Positions 1 to 12,000 of a stretch of DNA of 64,000 nt are shown piece after piece. The position numbers were made by a program, and so were the translations under genes. This stretch comes from Gordionus sp. m RMFG-2023 (taxonomy: Eukaryota > Nematomorpha > Gordioida > Chordodea > Parachordodidae): positions 49,556,569 to 49,620,568 of the forward strand of contig NC_088776.1 in the NCBI RefSeq assembly GCF_954871325.1. Reading direction: 5' to 3'. Within the stretch, counting starts at the first letter, position 1; each line of letters opens with the position of its first letter. Under the pieces are notes generated by a model, which was not told where the DNA came from, searched no databases, and worked only from the letters and a program-made list of their open reading frames with translations.

Positions 1-647
1 AATCATTTGGAAAATCATATAGAACGTTTAAATTTCATTATATGCTTTTATTTTTTCAATTTCCTTTAGGTACAATTTTCAAAATACTGCTAAAGTTATT
101 AAAAATAATGAAATCTTAAAAATTGCTGGCCCGGACCGAAAATTTATCAGAGGCAAAAATTCTGAGCCGAACCTGAATTAAATTGTGACCTTTGCAGTTA
201 AGTCACTAACTTTTGTTTTTAAAATACTTTTTTTGTCTTCCTTCCTTTATTTAATTGATGATTAATTTTGAAGAGAAATGATGTGGCAAACAACGTAAGA
301 CCTCCTTTTTAAAAATTTACGAATTTGATTTTACCATAAATGATTCCATCATGTTTGGAATACCTACTCTATGAATTTGATATAATTTTGCCATATATTA
401 CTCTTTCCAAGGTTTTTTATATAAATTATAAATGATTCAAAGATTAACAAATTATCTACAATTCATAAGATAGGATACTGGAATACATCGGTAAAATCAG
501 ATTTTTTTAATTTAAAAAAATGCGTTCAAAAAATGATTCAAAGTTGAAAAAATAAGACATTGCCGGAAAAAACACATTGACGTTAACATATTTATATATA
601 TAATCATCTTACTCCAAAATACTCCCTCCCCTTTCTTCAATTTCAGG
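1..647. other. AT-rich intron or spacer upstream of the first exon
   Basis: No coding signal was seen. A short GC-rich patch near 128-180 (ggcccggacc and, further on, gagccgaacc) stands out from the AT background and resembles the subterminal DNA of the hAT-type elements elsewhere in the window, so it may be a decayed end. The last 30 bases form a pyrimidine tract that serves as the acceptor of the next exon. Confidence 0.4.
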
Positions 648-903
648 CATGAGCGTTATGCAGCTAAGGGATGTGGTGGAATGCGGAAGTTGCGCTTGCT
701 GGTTTCCCCTTGGTCAACGTATCAAGATGAATGAAACCGGTTGGACCATTCTCAGAATTTTAGCCCAAAGGACTCATCTCGATGAAATCGCTAAAGAGTT
801 TGTTAGGCTCAAAACCGAATGCAGGAGTCAAGAGGAAGCTCCTAACGGGACCCAGACCGGTGGTGGTGGACCTCTTAATCTTCAAACTATTCAAACAAAT
901 TAA
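648..903 (+). CDS. Last coding exon of an unrecognised host gene
   Basis: A pyrimidine-rich tract ending in ttcaatttcag stands just before an open frame that runs to TAA at 901-903. About 84 residues are encoded, starting [15 protein letters not shown] and ending in a polar, glycine-rich tail (GTQTGGGG). The GC content and codon use are far above the surrounding DNA, which argues for real coding sequence. Two cysteines (CGSC, then C three residues on) lie near the start of the exon, followed by a helical-looking stretch ([18 protein letters not shown]). AATAAA-type poly(A) signals occur near 1090-1110. I do not recognise the family. The methionine is probably internal, because the acceptor immediately precedes it; upstream exons must lie left of this window. 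It could also be a single-exon fragment of a retrocopy, but the splice site argues against that. Confidence 0.6.
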
Positions 904-2523
904 TTATTTTTTCCCGGGGAGTACTTTTATACTTATACTATCCACTCTCACTAAACGTGTGTGTACCATATCTACCTATTTAATAGAGATTCGATAAAAT
1001 CAAATCTTTTTTTTTTAAAAAAAGAACATCCTCAAATGAAATGAGAATTTTAATAAGATTCGGGTGCATCATCGAGCCTTTGTGGATAGGAAAATAAAAA
1101 AATGAATAAAATTAAACGCTTATTATCGAAGTGTTTATGGTATAATCGTGACTTAGAGAGAATGTAACATATAGGGTCAATGGAAAATAATCAAAACAGA
1201 CTTCATTACCTAATTGACCAAAGCCTTGTTTAAAATAACATTTAAAGCTACTTTGAAATACATAATACTATTATACACATTATAATTTCATTATATTGTT
1301 ACATATCCCTTCCAAAAAGTGAGAGTTAACCTTAGCGAATCAAATATTAACGACCTATGCAAAATAAAAAAAGTTCCTCTTGGGTTAAATGTACTTTTAG
1401 ACCTCTCTGAAATCATGTATAAAGCTTGTCGTTATGGAATTTCGGTTAACGCCAAACCAACCTTTTGATAATAAATTAGCATGAATTCAATATCTCTTAG
1501 GAAGCTTTGTTTTTAAATTATGCATTTTAATACTCGTAATCATAATTACTACTCATAAATATTTTTTATAAAAAAAAATGGCAATAATTATTCACATAAG
1601 AATTTTATGTCTCCCTCTTTTATAGTTCTCATTTTTTATTTAAAATGCGTGTGGGCAAAGATTAAAATTTAAAAAATAGCGCATGATCTCATTAATCTTT
1701 CACAAAATCGAGTTTTTTTGGATAATATATGGTTTAGAGACCAAATCATTTCTCAAAACAATTCTTTCACACAAAACATTCCTGTTTTAAGATACCCCTC
1801 ATTTTTTTAAGCCCCTCTGTTTATTTATACTAAATCTATGCAAAATAAATATTCATAATTACCTTCATATTTTTTAAAAAAATTTTAATTAAAATGAATT
1901 GTTTATAAACTTGCGCTCTCGTAAAAATGTAATATCCTATTGACGCTTATGCTTGCTGTATATTATGGATTTTCATTTTTTTTTCTTTAAAAAAGATTTA
2001 CGAGGTTATAAGTGTTTGCTCCCAATGAATTTAACATGTTATTTGAAAACAAACAAAAAGGAACCCATAAATTGTAAATCAAAATTGTGATTGTTTTTTA
2101 AGATCAATATATTTGATAATTAGGGCTCTATAATGAGTTCGATTTTGGCGTAACTGTACCTTTTTATTTTATCTCAAAGATATTAGCCTATTTCATAATA
2201 TCATTCATATTATAATGTAAAAGAAAAGATGCTATTTTTTTTTATAGAAACACAATACATTTTCCTGATCTCTTTCAGGGGACACACGTCGTTTTGTCGA
2301 TTAAAAGAAAGAATTATTTTTTAAATATATAATTATAATATAAATTACCTGTGATACGATACATATTTAGATTATTATGAAAATCATTTTGTTGTATTAT
2401 ATAATAAATATATTATTTATGAAAAAAATAGTTCGAATTTTGAATAAATGAAATTTAAAATAAATAAAAAAAAATTCCGAAAATAGTGTTAGTGATCAAT
2501 GTTGTGATTAATTAATAATAGGT
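904..2523. other. AT-rich intergenic spacer
   Basis: It holds the probable 3' UTR and poly(A) signals of the first gene (to about 1110). Beyond that I see no open frame, repeat or RNA gene. Confidence 0.4.
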
Positions 2524-3187
2524 AACGTTGATAGTAAGTATCTAGATACAATGATATGTTTTCTATATCTAGATACACTTTTATAGATTTTATTTTATGT
2601 TTTTTTATATTAAAAAAAATAATATTTGAATTCAATTCATGAAATATTATTTCCGAGTTTATTTCATTGTAAAACAAACCAAACAAATTTAATGTAAATT
2701 TTAAATGATGAACTATTAAAGTTTCCAACTAATTTTAAACAGATAACCTAAAAACTTTTCAATACTACTTAAGGGTGATGAATAATGATAAAAATTTTGA
2801 ATGATTCTTTTTAAAAGTTGAGTGTCAGAATTTTAGAATGCTACCAAGTGTCCCATTAAAAAAGACTTTTAATTGTGGCTAAAAATGCCGGGGATGCCTT
2901 AATGATGAAAATTTTGAGAATGTTTTATAAATAAAATCTAACAATTATTATTTATAATAATTTAATTATATATTTGTATTTAAATTAGATATCAACTCAA
3001 TAATTTTTTTAGCTCACTTCAAAGTTATAATATTAATAGAATCCTATATTCCTTATTGCACACCTTACATAATTGTAATAAAAATGTAACTTGGGAGAAA
3101 TTGCAACTATATCGAATATTTAGCAAAGAAAAATTTAGATGATTTATTTGTATTTAATATTTGAAAAATATCTTTTAACAACTCTGG
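2524..3187. mobile_element. 660-bp non-autonomous DNA element, copy 1
   Basis: This block shares several long stretches with 18762-19590 in the same orientation, for example the runs around tatctagata, ggaatttatttcatt and acaatagaatcc-type sequence. Its outer ends are inverted relatives of each other: the left reads roughly acgttgatagtaagtatc and the right, reversed, agagttgttaaaagatat. No protein is encoded. It looks like an old, diverged MITE-like element. The superfamily is unknown and I cannot see a clean target duplication. Confidence 0.5.
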
Positions 3188-3861
3188 TATAAAAAATTAA
3201 TTGTAAAGGTTGACAGCCCATGTATAATGAATTAACTGATTGCGGAATGAACGTGGGATGCCAAAAGGTAGAGTAAGTCCATCGACATATTTGTAGTAAA
3301 CATTAATGGATCAATTCATTTTTGGGACACGATAATTAGATTATGAAACTGGACGCCTATGGAACAGGAAAAGTGTTAGTTTTGACGCAGAAGGCATTGA
3401 TTGTTATATTACAGAAAAAAATTGTTTCTATGAAGTGTATATTACATACTACATGCAAAATTTGTTACTACTAATAAGAGGACAAGTAGTTCAATATTCA
3501 TATAGTAATTATATTAAAACAAGAATGTATTAGATTCCTTTTTTTTATATAAAATTTCTTATCTTATTTATGTGGAATAGGTGTGGAATAACTGTAAACA
3601 GGGAGGAATCCAATTATATAAAACCTAGATTGACCCAATATAAAAATCTATTAGGGGAGACCGGAGTTATTATTTATAAAAAATTTGAGTGTTATAAAGA
3701 ATAGATTAAGCTAATTTTTCAATTACATATCTTTGTAGTTAATTAATATTTAAGAAAAATGCTGCGGGATATAACTATTCCCAGTCTCTTTTAAACATCG
3801 GCATATTGATACAAAAATAGCGAGCCATGTTAGATTAGATATCCCCATTTTTTAAGACTAG
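3188..3861. other. AT-rich spacer
   Basis: No gene, repeat or RNA signal was recognised in this stretch. Confidence 0.35.
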
Positions 3862-5077
3862 ATATACTATACTAGCCATGGTGAACAATTGAATATATAT
3901 TTTTAAGTGTATATTGCATGACAATTAATTTTAAGTTTAGAAGAATCAAATAAAATTTTTAAAAATCAAACTAGTATTTTGTATATAGATCTGCCCAATT
4001 TTCGTAAATATTTCTAATTAATTCATCTATATAAACATAAATAATTGTTTTCTTAAAAAATATCATGGCTTGTACTTGCAAGATTTTTAAATATATCAAT
4101 TTATTGACAAAATATAATATCATATCCGGCCCAAAATTTTTAAAAAATATTAAGCCCGACCCAGATCAAAATAAATGTTGTGTAATTTTTATATTATTTT
4201 GCAGATATTTAATTTTTTTAAAAAAATTTTAAATATAAAAATAAACAAAAATACTTGTGAATTTAATTTATTTGTGTTTTTTGTTTTATATGTATGGCGC
4301 CACATATATATCTATATCTAATAATAATTAACATTTTTAAAATTATAGATTAAGAAAAAATATTTTTGCTTTTATATATGGGGAGCTTAGGGGATGATTA
4401 TTTATTTTGTGTTTTTTTTAAAAATATTTTATTTAAGTTTTTTCTTTTAACCCTTCTCAAATATTTGTTACAATAAATAAAATTATAAATGTTTATTTTT
4501 CTGCTATTCATCCAGATAATAATATTAGGAATTAAAATTTCTTTTTCTCATTTATCTATTTTATATTTTAAATAATTGCCTATATATAAATTAAATTGTC
4601 CTAATAAAAAATATGATCACCACATAAAAATATGATAAATAAAAATGAATGTCAAATCTCAAAAGATAACGTTGTTTAACAAAGAGCCAACTCCTGTTGT
4701 AACTAATGCCAACTCCTTTGACCATGATTTTTTTTAAGAAAACAATTATTTCTTTTTTATAAAGATAATTAATTAGAAATATTTATAAAATTGGACAAAT
4801 ATATGTACAAAATACTTGTTTAATTTTCTGAAATTTATTATATTCTTCTAAATTTATTGTCAAGCGAGTGTTTTTATCACTACTTCCCAAATTTTTTTTT
4901 TGTTATTCTCTCAAAATTATTTCGTATTACCAATTGTATTTTCAATACTTGATTTTTTTTATTATTTTTTTTGGAAGTGATGCATGTTACATATTAGTAA
5001 TATATTTTTTTGTTTTGCAATAAACACTTAATAAAATCATATATATTCAATTGTTCACCATGACTAGTATAATATAT
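3862..5077. mobile_element. 1.2-kb inverted-repeat element, no coding capacity
   Basis: The left end (3862-3930) and the right end (5015-5077) are inverted copies of each other over about 60 bases. Both share the core actagYcatggtgaacaat followed by tgaatatatat. The outer bases are TA-rich, which would suit a TA-duplicating (Tc1/mariner-like) element, but the flanks are too AT-rich to prove it. The interior is AT-rich with a GC patch near 4125-4160 (ccggcccaaa, gcccgaccc) that may be a separate nested hAT-type remnant. No transposase is visible. Confidence 0.55.
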
Positions 5078-5795
5078 TTTTTCTAACTTGACCATTTAAC
5101 AACCCTAGGGATAATAGGGGTGGTTTTCATTTTGATTTCCACTTTTGCTAATTTTGATTTGGTACGGAGAGGGCGTATAGGTCCTTAGCCATGGGCGTAT
5201 ATATATATGGCTAACGTTGATTATATTTTAAATTCTAGATTTTAAATAAATATTTATAAATTATCTGGGTATAATTAACCATTCATACATAAATATTCAA
5301 AAAATGAGTTATTTTTTTAAACAAAAATCAATGTATTTGATTAAATTTAGGTTAATTTTAATACATGAAATTTTCCCTAAATTTTATATTAAAGACAGAT
5401 AGCCAAGAGTTCTAATAATGAAATTTTTTCTAATAGAGTTTACACAATCAAAGAAAGTATAAATAATTATTTTAAATAAAATTTCTTTTTAAAGTAAGAG
5501 AAAAAATAATTGATTGGGTAATGCCTCAAATGTCATGGAGGTAAATTTATAAATAAAAGTTTAGACAGAATTATATTAAATAATAAATTTTTATGAAATG
5601 TTTTAAAATTTGAGATTATATTTAAAATATTTATTATAGATTTATTTCACAATTATCAATAATTTCATAGATTTATGAAATAAGCCAATGATTTATTTTA
5701 TGTGAGATTATAAACATAGATATTCATTAGTGCAAACATCAATGTTTAACATATAATTGAAATAATAATATAGCAAAAAATTAATGTAAAAACAG
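5078..5795. other. AT-rich sequence 5' of the first visible ACOT9 exon
   Basis: No coding exon was identified. The N-terminal exon(s) of ACOT9, expected to carry a mitochondrial targeting peptide, should lie here or further upstream, but I could not place them. Confidence 0.35.
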
Positions 5796-6001
5796 TTTGG
5801 AACCTCCCAAAACTTACACCAAAAATATTCAACACCTAAACCCAAAATCTCAGAAAGAATTGCCTGTGAGGACTATGATGGATTCTTACAGTACTGCAAT
5901 TTTACCCTTAGCTGAAGATGTGTCACTCCGAGATTACTACATCTTGTCTGACAAGAAAATACGATTTGGCCGCCTACTTGAAGATTTAGATACCTTTGCA
6001 G
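5796..6001 (+). CDS. ACOT9: ACOT9 exon 1 of those visible
   Basis: The acceptor aaaaacag ends at 5795 and the donor is cag|gtgcat at 6001/6002. The exon reads LEPPKTYTKNIQ then ELPVRTMMDSYSTAILPL and RFGRLLEDLDTFA, the region before and inside the first hotdog domain. It ends in phase 1, and the single G completes a valine codon with exon 2. There is no in-frame methionine near its start that would make a natural N-terminus, so an upstream exon is expected. Confidence 0.85.
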
Positions 6002-9000
6002 GTGCATTTACTCTTACCTGTATATATTTATGAATTGATGGATTATCAGCATTTTTGCAACTCTGTTTATGCTAATAGGTTTATTTGTTTTATAGGCCCT
6101 CACATAATTTAAAAATGATTTATGACTTCTTTTTAAACCAGTAAACTCAGAAATACTATATATGTAAGGATTGTTGACATTTTTTATTTTGTAATAATCA
6201 TTTTTGATTGATAGAGAAAAATTATCAATTGATGAAGAAAAAAATGAAACTTGGGAAAATATTTTTTTTAAATTTATTTCTATTAATGAGGAATTTGATA
6301 AGTTTTTATCTGGCAAGAAAATCTTAAAACCAATAAGAACCTTAGTTAAAAAGGACTGTGGTTTTGATTTTGGTTATAAATGTCAGTTCTGGTTGACCCG
6401 GATTCGGTATTTCCAGTCTCAAACTCCAAACTAATTATAAATAAAATTTAACTACAAATAATAAACCAGATTTGGGTGTTTGGTTAAATTCATATGTATA
6501 TTTGTTTATATGACAATATTAACTTTATTTCATGTAAAATTTATAATACAGTAAATATAAAAAATATGGTCATTAATGAATGCATTTGATTAAATTCTGT
6601 GAGATTTTGATTGATTTATTCCATAAATAATGCTTTATTTTCTTTAACTGTCTTGATTAACTGTTATTATCATTTTCTCTGATATTTTAATTTTTAATCA
6701 TATGTTATTATATCATATTTATAGCTATTTTTTCTAAATCAAATCGATTTTGGTTCTTTTATAAATATTGCCCCAAAGGGACTAATTTATTTTAAAAGAA
6801 GTTTAATTTGAAAGCATTAAACATTTCACACCCCTTAAAGGCAAGGTGGGAAAAATTGTTTTACATAACTAATATCAAAGATACCACTTTTACAGCAAAA
6901 AATATTTATTATATCAGTTAAAATGAATTGAATCATCTTCATCACCCTGTATTTTTTTGTTTTATTAATAATCGATATTATATAAAGTAATTAGAATTAA
7001 CATGTAAACTATGTATAAGATAACATATTTAGAAATAAATTTTAAAATACATAAAAATATTTTTTAAAAGGGATTAAAAAATAGTCATTCTCCTCTGGTG
7101 ATGGCCATGACTCTTTAAATAATTTAAAATTGATCATAAAATTTCAAAGCTCATTTTTTGTTTGATCAAAAGGGCCCTTGAGATTTTGTTTTATGGCTCT
7201 TTATTTAGCCTCTTTCCAATGATCAATTTGTTTATACCACAATGGGATAAATATATTGGTGTTGACTAGATTTCCATATTTTTGGGATTTCCTCTATACC
7301 TAATACATCTTAATTATTATTTAATTGGGTGAAATTTATATTTGTGTAGAGTCCCAATACATGTTTTTCCTATATTCCTGTGAGGGGGGGGGGGGGTATG
7401 TACATCAGGCTATGTGTTATTAATAAAGTAAGTATCTCTTGGTTCTAGATGTTAAGGAACAACGGCTTTGAATAATGAATCTTTTATTATTTTATAAATT
7501 CTTTCATGCCTTACATATTTGTATCTGTTCATGAGCCAATGGAGTGAATGTTTCTCTTTAAAATCAACCATTACCAACATCTTTTTAGTTGTATGGTAGA
7601 AATATGTTTAAGCCCACCCAAAGCATATCTAAATTCCTTATTTCTCAAAAGATTTATTTAACATACATGAATTAGCTTCTAACCATACGTGGCCTGATGT
7701 ATCCATTACCAATGAACGAAGATTAGTACATTGCTGTGTGTCATTACTCGAAAGTAGTTAATCAGAGCAACGTGACACGATTGCAACATTCCAATCCTTA
7801 TGTGTTGTAAATTAGAGAATGGATAAATTGCGCCAAAAGATGTTTCAGCGGACCAGCTTAACAAAGCATTGTTTAACATGATTTTCTTAAAAGGTTTAAC
7901 TAATTTGAGAATAAGATTTTTGTTTTTTTAATGGTTACCATAAGCTAAGTCCGCCATAATTTGTTGGAAGGGTGGTTTATAACTAGTTACTTTGTTGAAA
8001 TTTTAGGTTGACTATATTCTCCAGTATCAATTAAATTTTATCATCATATTTTTGAAGTTAGTCCACAGGTGATCTGAAGCAGATTTGTGTTTTGGGAATA
8101 TTATTTTTTTTTAAATTAAATAAAACGCCTGATGGGAAGGTAAATGCTCTAGAATATTTTCTTTTGAATAAATAATCATATTACGTGATACGTGATATAT
8201 AGCGCTTATGCTATCTAGTGTTGAAATGCAACAGAGCTACGCTAGGTTTTCCTCATTTCCATCTTAGTGGAATTAATTTAATTTGGGTATAAAAGTCAAA
8301 ATATGAGGAGCCCTCCACACGTTTGTGGGCAAGCCGCACGTACTTGTAGGCGCAACATTTCGAAAAACATTACTTAAACCTCTATAGGCTTATTTAAAAG
8401 GGAGTGGGACAGAAAAAGAGCCTATACCCTAGAACTTCAGTGAAAGTTAATTACATTTTCGTGGGTTGAGGACAATTTTAAATTAAAAATCTTTACTATA
8501 TTATAACAATTTTTAGTAAGGAAATGCAAAAGAATACTTATAAGCAGATTTGAATGTTTGTTGATATTGGAAATATTTAATAATAATGAGTTTAAATTTT
8601 TGAAATTTATTACGATAGGAAATATAAGATAGGGATTATTAGATAATGATAGTGAACATTGAATTCTGAGTTGTATTTTTATTCTTATTAGAAGTAACTT
8701 TTCTTGATGCGAAACAGCTTTTTAATAGATCTTTTATTGTTATTTTGTTTAAGGAATTGTTTAATGTTCACGTTTAAGTCTATTATATCTTTTATTGTTT
8801 TATAATACCATAATGTTTTGTATTTTGTGTATTGTTCCATTGTATGAGTACAGCCATGTTATGGCATCATGGACTAAGTTATTATCTGAATTTCTTATTA
8901 TGTGGCCTAAGAACTGAATCCGGCGTTTTTAAGAGTAATATTTATTGGTGTGTGAGTTGACTTCCTCCAAAGATTTGAGTTTGAGATAACTCTTGGATAG

Positions 9001-12000
9001 AAAATACCGTGTATAGTGCGAAGACAATTATTTATAAAAGATTGAAGACGCCTTATCTCTTTGCCTCCCAGATATCCCCACCATATAATACAATTGGAAC
9101 TATCAACGAGTTGAATATCCTCAATCTAGTAAATACTGGGATTTCTCTAGCTTTTCATATTTTCCTATATCTATAGAACGCACCTCTAGCTTTTTGTATT
9201 CTCATCTTCATCTCATCTTTACAACTTCCTTTATTATCTAAGATTACACCTAAGTATTTTATTTTCTCTACGATTTTTACTGTATTCTCTCCAACTGTAA
9301 AATTTTGAATTGAAGGCGCGTTTGGGGAGGGAAGAATAACAGTTTTGTTAAAGTTGATCCTAAGTCCCACTCTATAGCTCACAGTCTCAATTAGATAACG
9401 TAGATTCTTGGTTTCTTCAATACTTTTCGAGATTACTACAATATCATCCGCATAGGATATTGTCCTATTTACAAAAAAAATCTTCTCATTTGATCCTATA
9501 TCAACTAGATCAGCAGCTCCGAGTACATCTTTTATTTATTGATTATTATGTTGAAAAGGAGAGGTGAGAGGGTGCAGCCTTGTTTTACACCTTTTTTTTA
9601 TCCTGAAGAAGGGAGAGATTTTATCATTTATTTTGAAACAAGCAAATAAATTTGAATAGTGATTTTTTAAGATTCGAATTATTTGGGTTACAATACCGCA
9701 TTCTGCTAGCGTTTCCCAAAGAGCTACATGGTTAACGTTGTCAAATGCTCTACTAAAATCAATGAATGTGTAGAATAAGGGTATCTTGTATTTATGACAC
9801 TTCTGCATTATTATTTTCAGAGATAATATAGGTTCCAATATATTTTTATTTGGCCTATAAGCACAAATATGTTTAGGAAAAAGTTTAGGCGTCGATTGAG
9901 CAATTTTATTTTTTATAAGTACCATAAATATTTTGGACACGCTAGATGTTAGAGCGCACGCACGATAATCAGTAAATTTTTGGGGATTTGCAGTTTTGGG
10001 GAAATTACATAAAAAGGACTTGTTCCATTCTGTTGGGATACTTCCACTTTCCCATATTTTATTGAAGAGGGCCAGAAGGAAGGAAGATGTCGTTCTAGGT
10101 GCTATCTTTAGATACTCAGCAGTAATGTTGTCGAGCCCTGGAGCTTTATTGTTACGTAATTTTTTTATTCTTTGTAAATTTCAATCAATTTTACGTTCCT
10201 CTTTGTTAATGTTATTAAATTTTACGGGACTTAAAATTCTTCAGAATAAATTGTAAAGTGTGACTCTTCGTTATCATGTGTCCTATTTAGGTAAGACTTT
10301 TTGCTACCATTGTTCTTATCTTGGTTAGCTGGTTTTACCTTCTTTTTATACTCGACTCTTGCTAGCTGGTTTGACCTTCTTTTATACTTGACTCTTGCTA
10401 TCAAATGTCTTATTTAATTTCACTGGTAAGATTTTTCATATCTTATTTAATGTCGCTGGTATAACCTTTGTTTTATACTTATATCTTACTAGGATAAATA
10501 GTAAATGATAAATTAAAATTTCATGGATGATGTATCACACCTTACTAGTTATCTATCATTGTCTTGGTGAGCCTTCTTTCCCTATGGTCTGTTCTTTCTC
10601 CTTATAATATCACTCTCCTAAATTCTTTATAGTTAATTCCTTAACGGCCTTGTTTCTTACGCTTAAATACTTTGTTTAGAATAAATTTACAGGTAAGCTA
10701 CAAATAGCATCTCTTAACATTAATGGATTTATGAATAAACTGGCAGTTCTTTTAAGGTTGTTAGATGCGGAAAAAATTGACATTTTGGGCATTCAGGAAA
10801 CCCACTACCCTGGAGATATTACGGCTAATTTTAATGATTATAAAATGTTTTGCTCGGGCACCACCTCCAATAGTTGGTCGAGGATCGCTTTCCTCATTAA
10901 TAAGAGAATGCAGAAATATGTCATGAAATTTGTACCCATCTTGGAAAGGTGTGGGCTTCCGTACTCAAATACGAATTTCAAGCCTACAACTTTCGCAAAT
11001 TTCTACGTCCCACTAAACAGGAATGAGGGTTCAGCCTTTATAGATATAATGATTATAATACACTCCTTACCAGAGAGATATAACATTATAATATTAGGTG
11101 ATCTAAATATGAATATTGGCAGGGAAGTGGAATATATGAACAGAAACGTTACTGGGCATGCCACCTTAATACAAAGGAATAGCGAATACAGTAAGAAATT
11201 AATTGATTTCTGTAGTAATAAAAGTTTTAAAATTGAAAACACTTTTTTTAGTCATGGAGATAGGAGTACTTACACCTTTGTAAGAGCTCAGCAGAAATCA
11301 CAAATTGATTTCTTCATCTCGAATATTCATCGTTGGTTCGTTGATGTAAAGGCCCTAACTAATATAAACCTATCGGATCATAGACTGCTTAGACCAATTA
11401 TTATGGTTAAAAATTTATGGGGGTATCACAATGGAAACAGACAATCTTCAACTAGTTCTAGCGCTACTCCTTCGCGTAATGGTATAACTCGCAAACTAAA
11501 TAAAATAAGAACATTGGACGATGCAAGATATTTTGATCAAATATTAAGTGGGAAAGAAGCCAACTTCTTGAATACAATTAGGCTAGAAAGTGTTAAGGAA
11601 AGTTGGAATCTTTTTAAAGATGTCCTTGTTGATACATATAAGGTCCTGCCAGAAGTAAGTCTTATCCCAAGGAATGAATGGATTTCGAATGATACCCTTG
11701 AGAAAATAAACCAGTTAAGAACAGCGAATAGCTCTAATAAGGATCTATGGAAGCTGATACAGAGATTACTGCGGAGAGATAGACGGGTCTATAGCGCGAA
11801 GAAAGCTTTTGACATTGACAAGGATGTGAGAGAAAATAGATTATATGATGCATACAAGAAATTAAAATATTTCTGTAAACCTTGTAGCTTTAAGAAGACC
11901 TCAATTGTATTAAATAATGGTAAAGTAATAATTGACCAAGATGAACAAATGGCTTTGTGGCTTGATTATTATATTACGGTTTTTGACGGGCGCAAAGTAA

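Noticed and set aside
6014-6434. Overlapping open frames on both strands just after ACOT9 exon 1, one reading LKRSHKSFLNYVRAYK
   Set aside because: Neither frame shows a family pattern that I can support, and both lie in intron DNA; read as chance frames.
9996-10256. Plus-strand open frame of 86 residues, with a twin on the minus strand at 11969-12247
   Set aside because: These are antisense shadows of the LINE reverse transcriptase in the two inverted arms.
11003-11242. Minus-strand hydrophobic open frame
   Set aside because: It is antisense to the LINE endonuclease and has no independent support.
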